Origin: Clostridia bacterium
Lineage (GTDB): Bacteria; Bacillota; Clostridia; Christensenellales; Borkfalkiaceae
Reading direction: 5' to 3'
NCBI GenBank assembly: GCA_017397305.1
Contig: JAFQJB010000009.1
Span: 1 to 64,000, forward strand
DNA: 64,000 nt
Shown here: piece after piece, positions 34,469 to 43,199 of the stretch
How positions within the stretch are numbered: position 1 is the first letter of the stretch
Layout of the letters: every line of letters starts with the position of its first letter
Translations under genes and position numbers: made by a program
Notes under the pieces: generated by a model
Seen by the model: only the letters and a program-made list of their open reading frames with translations
What the model was told of the DNA's origin: nothing
Databases searched by the model: none

Positions 34469-36340
34469 ATGAAATTTAACGTTTCATGCAAAACTGATAG
34501 CCAAGTTTTTGCCTATGCAAAAGCTGAACTCGAACGTTGCCTATTAGAAATGGATAGCGACACACTTTTTGGCGAAGGCGGAAAACAAATTGCCCTTGCA
34601 ATAAAAAACCCCGACACTCAAAACGACCATATCGATATTTCGTTTAATGGCGGTGCGGGTCAAATTTGCGGTTCAAACGAGGGCGCGGTTGTCATTGCCG
34701 TATACCGCTTTTTAAGAGAGTTAGGTTGCATCTGGACATGCCCCGGAAAAGACGGCGAGCATATCCCCAAAAAGCAACTTACCGAAAAACTTTTAACCTT
34801 AAACATAAGCGAAACACCTTCTTATAAGCATCGTGGTGTATGCATTGAGGGTGCAGTTTCGGAAGAGCACGTTCTAGAAATGCTTGACTTTATTCCTCGC
34901 GTTGGAATGAACTCCTACTTCTTCCAATTCTTCCGTCCGTCAGTATTTTTTAAAAGGTGGTATTCTCACCTTTGGAATGATTGCTATAAACCAGAAGAAA
35001 AACGCGACCTTTCGGCTGAAGAAGTGGACGCTATTTTAGACCGCTTGACCATAGAAACCGCAAGGCGCGGTATTCGTCACCACGCAATCGGGCACGGATG
35101 GACGTGCGTTCCGTTTGGAATTGAGGGCGAGGGCTGGCATCAAGTTCCCGACGAAGTTCTTCCCGAAGGATACGTTGAACTTACCGCACTCTTCGACGGA
35201 AAGAGACAAACGTTTAAGGGTGTACCGCTAAACACCAACCTTTGCTATTCTAACCCCAAGGTTATGGAAATTATGTCGGACGCGGTGGTTGAATACGCAC
35301 AAGCGCACCCAACCCTTTCGGTTTTACACCTTTGGCTTGCTGACGGTGAGAACAACAACTGCGAATGTGAAAACTGCAAGGACACCATTCCTTCCGACTA
35401 TTACGTTGAACTTCTTAACTTAGTAGATAAAAAACTTACCGAAAAAAATCTAAACACCAAAATTGTTTTCCTTATCTACGTCGACCTTCTTTGGGCGCCT
35501 CAAAAGAATACTTTTATCAACCCCGACCGCTTTATTATAATGTTCGCACCTATTAAGAGAACTTATTCTAAAACCATCGTTCAATCACTAAAAGAAAGCA
35601 AAGAAGTACACACCACCCCCTACGAGCGCAACAAACTTACCTTTCCTACCTCGGTTGCTGAAAACCTTGCCTACCTTGACGATTGGAGAAAGGTGTTTAA
35701 GGGCGAAGGGTTCTTATTCGACTATCACTTGATGTGGGACCATCAAAGAGACCCGGGCTACATGCAAATTTCAAAAACGCTTTTTGAAGATATGGTTGCC
35801 CTAGACAAAATTGGGCTTGACGGAATGATAAGCTGTCAAGTTTCGAGAGCATCCTTCCCCACGGGACTTCCCCTTTACGCAATGGCAAAAGGTTTGTGGG
35901 ATAAAACCGCATCTTTCGACGACGTTGCCGACGAATACTTTGAGGCAGAGTTTGGCGACAAAGGAAGGGAAGTTAGAGAATACTTGACAAAAGTATCCGA
36001 CCTTTTCGACCCCGTTTATATAAGGGACGAAAAACCCGCTATATCCGAGGAAAATTACCAAAAGTTTATCTCTATCCCCGCATTTGTGTGCGAGTTTAAG
36101 AGAACTCACCCCGAAATGAGCGTGGCTAGTGAAAACATGGCTTGGAAGGTGCTTGCTATCCACGCCGACCAAATAATCGCTCTTTCTATGCTCTTTGCAA
36201 GACGTGCTCGCGGTGAAGAGAGAAGGGATATGTACGAGATGTCGTCTAGAATCGTGGGCAAAAACGAACCCGCAATTTCTTCTCGTGTCGACGCATGGAA
36301 CTACACCTTAAACCTTTGCTGGCGTTATCACGTTAAGTAA
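34469..36340 (+). CDS. DUF4838-type glycoside hydrolase-like protein
   Basis: 623 aa, no signal peptide. The N-terminal part (about 1-110) resembles the GH67/GH20 accessory domain (GSNEGAVVIAVYRFLRELGC). The catalytic-type TIM barrel follows (PSYKHRGVCIEGAVSEEHVL) with the typical DUF4838 cluster HLWLADGENNNCECENC. Related proteins act on amino sugars or uronic acids. Start at 34469: GGAG lies 11 nt upstream and the promoter is just before. Convergent with the NahK-like kinase across element C; both suggest hexosamine use. Confidence 0.8.
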   Translation: MKFNVSCKTDSQVFAYAKAELERCLLEMDSDTLFGEGGKQIALAIKNPDTQNDHIDISFNGGAGQICGSNEGAVVIAVYRFLRELGCIWTCPGKDGEHIPKKQLTEKLLTLNISETPSYKHRGVCIEGAVSEEHVLEMLDFIPRVGMNSYFFQFFRPSVFFKRWYSHLWNDCYKPEEKRDLSAEEVDAILDRLTIETARRGIRHHAIGHGWTCVPFGIEGEGWHQVPDEVLPEGYVELTALFDGKRQTFKGVPLNTNLCYSNPKVMEIMSDAVVEYAQAHPTLSVLHLWLADGENNNCECENCKDTIPSDYYVELLNLVDKKLTEKNLNTKIVFLIYVDLLWAPQKNTFINPDRFIIMFAPIKRTYSKTIVQSLKESKEVHTTPYERNKLTFPTSVAENLAYLDDWRKVFKGEGFLFDYHLMWDHQRDPGYMQISKTLFEDMVALDKIGLDGMISCQVSRASFPTGLPLYAMAKGLWDKTASFDDVADEYFEAEFGDKGREVREYLTKVSDLFDPVYIRDEKPAISEENYQKFISIPAFVCEFKRTHPEMSVASENMAWKVLAIHADQIIALSMLFARRARGEERRDMYEMSSRIVGKNEPAISSRVDAWNYTLNLCWRYHVK

Positions 36341-36403
36341 ACTTAGAAAAAAATAAAAGCCACCGCTTTAGTGCGTCAGTAATAGGGATTATTACTGACG
36401 CAC

Positions 36404-36595
36404 TAGTTATATTTGCCTATCGGCAAGTTATATTGCTTAAAGCAGTTATATTTTGCTACGCAAAGTTATATTTACCCATAGGGTAAGTTGTGGCAAATAT
36501 AATATAACTTTGACTGCAAGTCAAAATATAACTTTTAGATTTACTCTAAAAATATAACTGTTTGCTATGCAAACAATATCACTTTACTTAAAACT
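36404..36595. repeat. Hairpin array C
   Basis: Left half: linker AGTTATATT precedes each of four hairpins (TGCC tat GGCA; GCTT aaa GC; TTGC tac GCAA; TACCC ata GGGTA). The midpoint is near 36495. Right half: each hairpin (TTGACT gcaa AGTCAA; TTTAGA ttta TCTAAA; GTTTGC tat GCAAAC) is followed by AATATAACT or AATATCACT, the exact reverse complement of the left linker types. Left and right linkers can pair to make a branched, tree-like fold. Confidence 0.75.
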
Positions 36596-36611
36596 TGATT
36601 TATGCTATAAT
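36584..36611 (+). promoter_or_regulatory. Promoter of the four-helix-bundle gene (leaderless geometry)
   Basis: TTTACT near 36583, 17 nt, TATAAT (36606-36611), formed at the end of the hairpin array. ATG begins 7 nt after the -10 box. Confidence 0.65.
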
Positions 36612-36617
36612 TAACTT

Positions 36618-36971
36618 ATGAGTGAAAGCATTTTAAGAGAAAAAGCAAAGGAATTTGCTAAAAATATTGTTTTTATTACAAAAGAAATTAAGTCTAACAA
36701 AAAAGAAAGTGTATTAACTAATCAACTTTTACGTTCTGGAACAAGTATTGGTGCAAATATCCACGAAGCACAATATGCACAAGGAACGGCTGATTTTATT
36801 TCTAAACTTGAAATAGCGTTAAAAGAGTGCTTTGAAAGCGAATATTGGTTAGAATTACTTTTTGAAACAGGCTATTTAGAAGAAAATCAATATAAAAAAC
36901 TTAATAATGACTGTGGTGCAATACGAAAAATGTTAATTTCTTCGTGTAAAACACTTAAAGAGAAAAAATAA
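36618..36971 (+). CDS. Four-helix-bundle protein (S23/IVP, Avd-like)
   Basis: 117 aa. Pattern typical of the four-helix-bundle family first known from 23S rRNA intervening sequences and related to the Avd accessory protein of diversity-generating retroelements. Landmarks: KEFAKNIVFITKEIKSNKKE, then LTNQLLRSGTSIGANIHEA (conserved RSGTSIGANxxEA), then SKLEIALKECFESEYWLELL. Basic, RNA-binding proposed for the family. No rRNA or retroelement here: it sits directly after hairpin array C. No SD; probably leaderless. Confidence 0.88.
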   Translation: MSESILREKAKEFAKNIVFITKEIKSNKKESVLTNQLLRSGTSIGANIHEAQYAQGTADFISKLEIALKECFESEYWLELLFETGYLEENQYKKLNNDCGAIRKMLISSCKTLKEKK

Positions 36972-37023
36972 TTCAAACTCGACTTTGTATAGGCCGAATT
37001 TTCTTTTTAGCACAAGAAACTGC

Positions 37024-37052
37024 TTGAATTAAATGGGCTTTTTTGATATAAT
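37024..37052 (+). promoter_or_regulatory. Promoter of unknown gene in element C
   Basis: TTGAAT (37024-37029), 17 nt, TATAAT (37047-37052). The following leader has no SD and holds a two-codon ATGAATTGA mini-ORF at 37083. Confidence 0.7.
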
Positions 37053-37098
37053 AAACTTACCTATAAATAAGAATTTGTTTCAATGAATTGATAATTAT

Positions 37099-37491
37099 AT
37101 GAATAATACACTAGAATTAGATTTTATTAATACCTATGTAGTTAAAGAAAAGAAAGACCGCCTAATTTATGAGTTTTCAAATCCTAAAAAAAGAGAAAAT
37201 GCCCTATTAAGATTTTCTCATAACATAGAAAGTATTGTTAATGATAAATTTATTAAATGTAGATGTAATATTGATAACATAAATCAGTTTTTAGATTTAT
37301 TTGGGGATGTGTACGTTGTTTCTCTATACAAAATCGGTGGTGAAATTTGTTCATATAAACAAGCCGTTGCTCATTTAAGTGAGCAATATATGCCCGTAAT
37401 AATAATTGCAGATAATCACGTTATTATTAAATCTGAATGCGACAATACAAAAGATAGTATATTTATTTTAACCCAATCCACTAATCGCTAA
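37099..37491 (+). CDS. Unknown protein carried by element C
   Basis: 130 aa, A/T-richer than neighbouring genes. No recognised domain. It has alternating beta-strand/helix character (FGDVYVVSLYKIGGEICSYK, then MPVIIIADNHVIIKSE). No SD visible; ATG at 37099 is the first good start after its own promoter. Followed by terminator GAGTAGCA/TGCTACTC (about 37595-37625). Its position between the array and the right arm of the inverted repeat suggests cargo or an accessory of the element. Confidence 0.6.
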   Translation: MNNTLELDFINTYVVKEKKDRLIYEFSNPKKRENALLRFSHNIESIVNDKFIKCRCNIDNINQFLDLFGDVYVVSLYKIGGEICSYKQAVAHLSEQYMPVIIIADNHVIIKSECDNTKDSIFILTQSTNR

Positions 37492-37592
37492 ATTCCAATT
37501 TATCTAGTTGTTAATTTTTTTGGTAAATAATTTCAAAAGTGTAGCACACTATACTTTGCAAGCAAAGTCGTGTGATTTGCAAAGAAAAAAAT

Positions 37593-37628
37593 GAAAAGAG
37601 TAGCAGAAATTTGCTACTCTTTTATAAT
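37593..37628 (+). terminator. Terminator of the element C cargo gene
   Basis: AAAAGAGTAGCA gaaat TTGCTACTCTTTT. Confidence 0.8.
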
Positions 37629-37681
37629 GTTTAAAAAATCCCTATGGGACACGCACTTTTGCGGTGGCTTTTTAATTTCTT

Positions 37682-38773
37682 TTAATATTCGTTAACGATT
37701 TTTTCCATTTCGGGAAGAACTTTTTCCATATCGGTAACCAACTTAAACTGCATTCTAGTGCGGTCTATGTTGTGTTTTTGGTGCTTTATTCTAAAATAGG
37801 TATCACCCTCTAGATAGTCGGTCAAAAAACGCATTCCGCATTCGTACGTCATCAAAATCGCACCGAATGCAAGGTTATCTTTTTCTACCTTTGTAATACT
37901 ATCCCCCACCGCTTTTAAGTATCCTTTTGTGTATTGCCTAAATAGGTCTATATCAAAGTTTACTTTGCTTAAATCGGGTTCGCCCTCGTCCGCGTGGTTA
38001 CAGCCAAACCTTATGCTATCTCCAAAATCATAGCAAAGGCTTCCTTCCATAATGGTATCAAGGTCGATAACGGCAACTGGTTCACCAGTAACGCTATCTA
38101 GCATGACGTTGTTAAGTTTTGTATCGTTGTGGGTCACTCTTTTAGGCATATTTCCACTCTCTAAAAGTCCCACTATGCGTGAGCAATAATCTTTTCTAGC
38201 CTTTACAAACTCAATCTCTTTTTGGACAAGGCTCTTTCTTCCCGCCCTATCCTCTTCTACCGCACGCAAAAAGTTTTGGTAACGTTTTTCGGTGTTGTGA
38301 AAGTCGGGAATACTCTCGTAAAGCGTACTTGCGTCAAAATTGCTAAGAAGTGAGGCAAAATTTCCAAATGCAATGGCGCTTTGATAAAAGTGCTCGGGTT
38401 TTTCTACGTTTTGGTATGCAATGGCGTCCGTTATAAACTTATACACTCTAAAATACCCCGCCCCCTCAACGAACGCATAGGGTTTTTGGTCGGTGGCGTA
38501 TACTAGCGACAAACTTTCTCTATCAGGATTCCCCCCGCGAGAAGCAATTTGCTTGCGGTTATACTCGGTGACAAGCTTTATGTTGTTCATAAGCCTTTCA
38601 ACGTCGGTAAAAAGTTTGTCGTTTATTCTTTGCAAGATATAATCTTTCCTCTTTTCTCCCTCGTCCATGGTGAGCAAAAAGGTTTGGTTTATATGCCCCT
38701 CGCCATAGCGAACGCAAGACACAAACTGACCGTCTATTTGAAATTTTTTTACAATACTAGAAAAATCGTACAT
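37682..38773 (-). CDS. NahK-like aminoglycoside-phosphotransferase-fold sugar kinase
   Basis: 363 aa. APH/choline-kinase fold: GEGHINQTFLL (nucleotide loop), VTHNDTKLNNVMLD (catalytic Asp/Asn loop) and VAVIDLDTIMEGSLCYDFGD (metal-binding DFG-like block). The wording closely follows N-acetylhexosamine 1-kinases, which phosphorylate GlcNAc/GalNAc at C1 in lacto-N-biose or mucin sugar use. No GNB phosphorylase in the window. Convergent with the DUF4838-type glycosidase. NahK identity is probable rather than certain. Confidence 0.8.
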   Translation of the reverse strand: MYDFSSIVKKFQIDGQFVSCVRYGEGHINQTFLLTMDEGEKRKDYILQRINDKLFTDVERLMNNIKLVTEYNRKQIASRGGNPDRESLSLVYATDQKPYAFVEGAGYFRVYKFITDAIAYQNVEKPEHFYQSAIAFGNFASLLSNFDASTLYESIPDFHNTEKRYQNFLRAVEEDRAGRKSLVQKEIEFVKARKDYCSRIVGLLESGNMPKRVTHNDTKLNNVMLDSVTGEPVAVIDLDTIMEGSLCYDFGDSIRFGCNHADEGEPDLSKVNFDIDLFRQYTKGYLKAVGDSITKVEKDNLAFGAILMTYECGMRFLTDYLEGDTYFRIKHQKHNIDRTRMQFKLVTDMEKVLPEMEKIVNEY

Positions 38774-38890
38774 TTTATCCTCCGCATGCCATTATGATAA
38801 CATAAATAAAAAACTTGTTGCAAATAAAATTTTTATAAAAAAGAACTTTGTTTTTAACTTTTATCAATAAATATTTTCGCCTCTTCCCTA

Positions 38891-38919
38891 TTGAAAAACC
38901 AAAATATTTATGATATACT
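38891..38919 (+). promoter_or_regulatory. Promoter of nucleoside hydrolase gene
   Basis: TTGAAA (38891-38896), 17 nt, TATACT (38914-38919). The apparent upstream TTG start is the -35 box. Confidence 0.7.
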
Positions 38920-38974
38920 TAAAAAACTTAAAGTAAAACGCAAAAAATCAATCAAAATATTATATAATAATGGT

Positions 38975-39943
38975 ATGAAAAAACTTTTTAATCCCGACGT
39001 AGATAAACTTAATAATAGAAAAGTCAAAGTGATTATCGACACCGACCCCGGTGTCGACGACAGCGCGTGCATAATTTACGCAATGCACGATAAAAACATT
39101 GATATAAAACTTTTCACAACTGTTGCAGGCAATATTCCGCTAGGAATAGCAACGCGCAACCTTTTGCACCTTCTCGACCTTTTTGATAGAGATTATCCAG
39201 TGGCAAAAGGCGCCGACAGGGCGCTTAACCGCATAAGCCCAACGGCAGAACACATGCACGGCGTAGAGGGACTTGGTGGTTACGCACCGCCAAAGCAAGC
39301 AAAAAGGACGATTATAGGCGAAGATGCCGTTAGTGCGATGTACCGCGTGATTATGGAAGGTGACGGGGACGTCGTTCCCGTTATGCTAGGGCCACAAACC
39401 AACCTTGCTAACCTTATTACAACCCACCCCGACGTCATTAAAAAAATACCCAAAGTTGTGGTTATGGGCGGTTCTCCGTTTGGACATAAGGACTATCCAA
39501 ACCATATCTCGTTTAACCTTTCAACCGACCCCGATGCGTTCAAGGTCGTGCTAGATACAGGTATTCCCGTTCTTATGTGCCCCTCTCATATGGGTAGAAT
39601 AAAGGCACACCTAGAAGAAGATTTCGTTTTGTCGCTTAAAACTAAGGGTGACGTGGGCAACTTCTTGTACCAAATGTATTCGACCTATTGGGAACCCAAC
39701 TACCCCACAAAACGCATTACCACAAACGATACTTGCGCGTTGTTTGCACTCGTTTATCCAGGACTATTTATCACAGAACCCGCCACCGTTAAAGTAAACG
39801 TGACGGACGCGCCAGGAAAAACCGACATCGTTTTCGAGCCCAACGGCAACGTAGAATTCATTAAAGACCTTTATAGAGAAGAGTTTTTGGATATGCTTGA
39901 TTTTAAGCTCAATACACTCGTTGATTTTCGCTTAAATCACTAA
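38975..39943 (+). CDS. Inosine-uridine-type nucleoside hydrolase
   Basis: 322 aa. DTDPGVDD at residues 22-29 is the calcium-binding signature. FTTVAGNIPLG, GGYAPP and VMGGSPFGHKDY follow, and the late NDTCALFAL block supplies the last metal/substrate ligand. Splits nucleosides into base and ribose for salvage. ATG at 38975 gives the canonical N-terminus; no strong SD is visible. Confidence 0.92.
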   Translation: MKKLFNPDVDKLNNRKVKVIIDTDPGVDDSACIIYAMHDKNIDIKLFTTVAGNIPLGIATRNLLHLLDLFDRDYPVAKGADRALNRISPTAEHMHGVEGLGGYAPPKQAKRTIIGEDAVSAMYRVIMEGDGDVVPVMLGPQTNLANLITTHPDVIKKIPKVVVMGGSPFGHKDYPNHISFNLSTDPDAFKVVLDTGIPVLMCPSHMGRIKAHLEEDFVLSLKTKGDVGNFLYQMYSTYWEPNYPTKRITTNDTCALFALVYPGLFITEPATVKVNVTDAPGKTDIVFEPNGNVEFIKDLYREEFLDMLDFKLNTLVDFRLNH

Positions 39944-39953
39944 TTTTTACATT

Positions 39954-39981
39954 AAAAACCGCCACAAAAGGCGGTTTTTTT
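39954..39981 (+). terminator. Terminator of nucleoside hydrolase gene
   Basis: AAAAACCGCC acaaaa GGCGGTTTTTTT. Confidence 0.88.
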
Positions 39982-40034
39982 GCGTTGTTTTATCTAGTTT
40001 ACAAAATTTGTAAGGGCTTTTTCGGGTTTTGGGG

Positions 40035-40063
40035 TTGACCTATTTGTTTATTTGTACTATAAT
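40035..40063 (+). promoter_or_regulatory. Promoter of CapD/PglF-type gene
   Basis: TTGACC (40035-40040), 17 nt, TATAAT (40058-40063). Confidence 0.8.
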
Positions 40064-40108
40064 ATATGAGCGCAAAACGTGATATCACGCGTTTTTGGGG
40101 AGAAAATA

Positions 40109-42034
40109 ATGAAAAAGTTAAACGGTTTAATTTTTGGGGGAAAGTTTAGGAGGATAAAACTGCTTACAATCGATACTTTGATTTTTGCAGTTATCAACCT
40201 AATCTTTTTCTTGCTCAATAAATCCTACCTCGTAGGGACTTACTTTTTGTATAATTCGCTTTGTCTTTTGTGTTTTATTACAATCGCTCGTCTGTTGCTT
40301 AGAATTTATAACAACGTGTGGAGATATTCTAACACTAGGGCTTACCTATTCACCGTGATTGCGGACGTGGGGGCGTGCATACTTGCTTCCCTTACTTGCT
40401 TTTTAATCTCGCTGGGAGTAAAAGGTTTTTACTCGGGTATTTTGCACGCAGTTGCGGTTGGTGCGGTAACCTCTCTTATCACCCTTCTTTCTAGGTTTAC
40501 TTATAGGCTTTTATATAAACGTTACAATTCAAGCCTATCAAACGCGGGCAAAAAGCCGGTGGGTATTATCGGGGCTGGTCAACTTGGCGCATACCTTGTT
40601 TCCGAACTGAAAAACAACCCCGACTCACCTTTCGACCCGTTGTTCTTTATAGACGTCGATAGAGCAAAGGTTGGTAAAAGCATTGCAAACCTTACCATTT
40701 ACAACGAAGAACAAGCACAAACTGTTATAAAGAAAAACCAAATTGAAACGGTTATTTTGGCAATAGCACATCTTCCCAGTCAAAAGGCGGAAGAACTTTG
40801 GAAGAGATATTCGGCAATAGGTTGCAAAATCAAGACCTATGCCCTTCCTCTTGATAATGAAGAGGGCAACGCAAAGCCGTCGCTTAGGGACTTTTCGATT
40901 GAGGACCTTCTCTTCCGTGCCCCGCTCGACATAAACAAGCAAACAGAGTTCGATTATTATAAAGGCAAAACCATTTTGGTTACGGGCGGTGGCGGTTCGA
41001 TTGGTAGCGAACTTTGTCGCCAACTCGCAAAATGCTCGCCAAAACAACTAATCATCTTTGATATTTACGAGAATAACGCATACGATATTCAACAAGAATT
41101 AATAAGAAAATATGGCGATTCTCTTAACCTTGAGGTTGAAATAGGCTCGGTTAGGGACGTCGATAGGGTTGAAAGCGTGTTCTTAAATTACAAACCGCAA
41201 ATCGTTTTCCACGCGGCAGCACACAAACACGTTCCGCTTATGGAACATAGTTCTTGCGAAGTTATAAAGAACAACGTTATGGGCACCTTTAACGTGGCTA
41301 ACAGCGCAGAAAAGTACGGCACTGAAAAGTTTATCCTTATCTCTACCGATAAAGCCGTTAACCCCACTAACGTTATGGGCGCATCAAAACGTCTTTGCGA
41401 AATGGTCGTTCAATGTAGAACGGACAGCAACACAAACTTTGCTGCCGTAAGATTTGGCAACGTTTTGGGCTCTAACGGAAGCGTTATTCCATTATTTAAA
41501 AGGCAAATCGCAAACGGCGGACCTATAACCATTACCGATAAACGCATTATAAGATACTTTATGACTATCCCCGAGGCAAGCCAATTGGTTATGCTTGCGG
41601 GCGCAAAAGCAAGAAAGGGCGAACTTTTCGTTCTCGATATGGGACAACCCGTAAAGATTTACGATTTGGCAGTCAACATGATAAAACTTATGGGGCTTAC
41701 ACCCGAAAAGGATATCGAAATTAAAGAAATCGGTCTCCGCCCCGGTGAAAAGCTTTACGAAGAACTGCTTATGAAAAACGAAACGCTTGTTAAGACCGAC
41801 AACAAAATGATTTTTATCGAAAAGGATAACCCCTATACTAGAGAGCAAATAAAAGAAAAACTCGCTATTCTTCTTTCAGCGGTTGAACAATCAAAATTCT
41901 TGGTTAACTCTAACATCGTAAAAGAGGCAATAAAACAAACCGTGCCCACCTTCTACGAGCCCGAAGATATCAACAAGAATGCGGCTTCCACCGAATACTT
42001 TAAGGAAAAGAAACTCTCTAAAACTGCAGAGTAA
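40109..42034 (+). CDS. Membrane-anchored nucleotide-sugar 4,6-dehydratase (CapD/PglF/WbpM-like)
   Basis: 641 aa. Four N-terminal membrane helices (about 10-120), then a CoA-binding-like Rossmann domain (GIIGAGQLGAYLVSELKNN). A large SDR domain follows: ILVTGGGGSIGSELCRQLAK, HAAAHKHVPLMEHS and VRFGNVLGSNGSVIPLFKRQ. The usual Tyr of the active site is replaced by Met/Lys in STDKAVNPTNVMGASKR, as in this family. Makes 4-keto-6-deoxy-UDP-GlcNAc for N-acetylbacillosamine/QuiNAc surface glycans. GGGGAG precedes ATG at 40109. Monocistronic. Confidence 0.92.
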   Translation: MKKLNGLIFGGKFRRIKLLTIDTLIFAVINLIFFLLNKSYLVGTYFLYNSLCLLCFITIARLLLRIYNNVWRYSNTRAYLFTVIADVGACILASLTCFLISLGVKGFYSGILHAVAVGAVTSLITLLSRFTYRLLYKRYNSSLSNAGKKPVGIIGAGQLGAYLVSELKNNPDSPFDPLFFIDVDRAKVGKSIANLTIYNEEQAQTVIKKNQIETVILAIAHLPSQKAEELWKRYSAIGCKIKTYALPLDNEEGNAKPSLRDFSIEDLLFRAPLDINKQTEFDYYKGKTILVTGGGGSIGSELCRQLAKCSPKQLIIFDIYENNAYDIQQELIRKYGDSLNLEVEIGSVRDVDRVESVFLNYKPQIVFHAAAHKHVPLMEHSSCEVIKNNVMGTFNVANSAEKYGTEKFILISTDKAVNPTNVMGASKRLCEMVVQCRTDSNTNFAAVRFGNVLGSNGSVIPLFKRQIANGGPITITDKRIIRYFMTIPEASQLVMLAGAKARKGELFVLDMGQPVKIYDLAVNMIKLMGLTPEKDIEIKEIGLRPGEKLYEELLMKNETLVKTDNKMIFIEKDNPYTREQIKEKLAILLSAVEQSKFLVNSNIVKEAIKQTVPTFYEPEDINKNAASTEYFKEKKLSKTAE

Positions 42035-42050
42035 AATTTTTATAAACAAT

Positions 42051-42082
42051 AAACCGCCACGGCAAAAAGCCGTGGCGGTTTT
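42051..42082 (+). terminator. Terminator of CapD/PglF-type gene
   Basis: AAACCGCCACGGC aaaaa GCCGTGGCGGTTTT; also usable by mgtC transcripts from the other side. Confidence 0.88.
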
Positions 42083-42140
42083 ATTATTTATTTTTTATAC
42101 ACTGTTTAATGCACCCCTCTTCCTTGCAACATCCTACCCA

Positions 42141-42442
42141 GAGGCTTTGGAGCAAAAATGGTTGGGAGCACGAATTGTCAAACGCGAGCAAACCACTGCA
42201 CCCTCCCCAAGAGGCTTTGAAGCAATGCGTGGTTATTAGCGACAAGCGGTTTGACGAGGAAAATACAAGTAGGACAAGTGCTTTCCCGCAACTCTTTGCC
42301 TAGAGGCTTTGGAGCAAAAATGGTTGGGAGCACGAATTGTCAAACGCGAGCAAACCACTGCACCCTCCCCAAGAGGCTTTGAAGCAATGCGTGGTTATTA
42401 GCGACAAGCGGTTTGACGAGGAAAATACAAGTAGGACGAGTG
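42141..42442. repeat. Direct tandem duplication, period 162 bp
   Basis: 42141-42280 recurs at 42303-42442 nearly base for base. Each unit starts GAGGCTTTGGAGCAA, contains a second GAGGCTTTGAAGCAA sub-repeat 72 bp on, and ends within the family F sequence TTTGACGAGGAAAATAC. The left unit is cut after AAGTAGGACAAGTG, so only the right one has a full family F element. Non-coding. Confidence 0.85.
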
Positions 42443-42519
42443 TTCTTTTTGGGGAGCATACCCATAGCGGTCTGTTCGCCAAAAAAACACGAAGTAATAC
42501 GCGGTATTTTTCCGTCAAA
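42412..42519. repeat. Family F inverted-end repeat, copy 3 (plus truncated copy at 42250-42280)
   Basis: 108 bp, ends TTTGACGAGGAAAATAC and GTATTTTTCCGTCAAA, very similar to 24328-24435 including the CACCTAAGCATTGCGGAAAAGACT flank leading to the mgtC stop. Confidence 0.8.
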
Positions 42520-42551
42520 AATCACCTAAGCATTGCGGAAAAGACTCCAGC

Positions 42552-43199
42552 CTAAAATTCTAGTTCATCACGTTCAATGGAGCGGATAAAGTCGTTTGCT
42601 TTTAGGGCAAGGAAAAGGTCTTGACCGCTTAGGTCTTTTTCGGAAGTGATGACCGCGCTGTAAACGATTTCGTCACCCTCTTTTTTTGCACTTACCTTAG
42701 AGAACCTTTTAACGTTAAACATTTGAGCAATTAAGTCCTTTTCGTCACCAGTTTTGCAAACGAAAACGATTTTGAACTTTAAGTATCTCTTTTGCTTAAA
42801 CACTTTTAGGTTTAGGTGCATAATGCATTGAACAAGGATAATAAGTGCGGTTGCAGAGGCGCTTATAATATACATACCAGCACCCGCAGCCATACCGATA
42901 GCAGCCGTTGCCCAAATACCCGCAGCGGTGGTCAAGCCGTGAACGGCTTCCCTATGATAGAATATCATGCCCGCACCGATAAAACCTATACCCGAAACGA
43001 TTTGCGCGGCAACCCTTGCGGTGTCGGCACCGTTAAAACCGAATATAGATATAATCATAAATAAGCAAGAACCAACGCACACGATAGTGTGAGTCCTTAC
43101 CCCCGCTTCCTTAAAGCGAAGTTTTCTTTCAAACCCTATTGCAAACCCTAACCCCAAGGCTAGCGCCATACGTAAAATACAAATTACTTCCACTGGCAT
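42552..43199 (-). CDS. MgtC/SapB family membrane protein
   Basis: 215 aa. Four to five N-terminal helices with the family signature LGLGFAIGFERKLR..EAGVRTHTIVCVGSCL, then a C-terminal ACT-like cytoplasmic domain (about 140-215). Members affect Mg2+ starvation response and ATP synthase. The start at 43199 (MPVEVI) follows AGGTGGC; a frame from 43241 lacks an SD. Confidence 0.88.
   Translation of the reverse strand: MPVEVICILRMALALGLGFAIGFERKLRFKEAGVRTHTIVCVGSCLFMIISIFGFNGADTARVAAQIVSGIGFIGAGMIFYHREAVHGLTTAAGIWATAAIGMAAGAGMYIISASATALIILVQCIMHLNLKVFKQKRYLKFKIVFVCKTGDEKDLIAQMFNVKRFSKVSAKKEGDEIVYSAVITSEKDLSGQDLFLALKANDFIRSIERDELEF

Larger units (their letters stand above)
36355..37672. mobile_element. 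Element C: hairpin array carrying two genes, inside a split terminator-like inverted repeat
   Basis: Outer arms AAAAGCCACCGC (36355-36366, then tttAGTGCG) and CGCAC ttttGCGGTGGCTTTT (37652-37672) are reverse complements over 18 of 21 positions, with a T-run on the right. Inside: a 13-bp hairpin (36371-36403), the array of small hairpins (36404-36595), a four-helix-bundle gene, a second unknown gene and further hairpins (37540-37640). The module GTAGCACACTATACTTTGCAAG (near 37546) resembles one in array A. No transposase or reverse transcriptase seen. Confidence 0.65.

Noticed and set aside
36404..36595. CRISPR array
   Set aside because: Units are self-complementary hairpins of different sequence with 9-nt linkers; there are no identical repeats of 24-40 bp, no equal-length spacers and no cas genes.
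36355..37672. Group II intron or diversity-generating retroelement
   Set aside because: No reverse transcriptase, no domain V-like hairpin and no template/variable repeat pair were seen.
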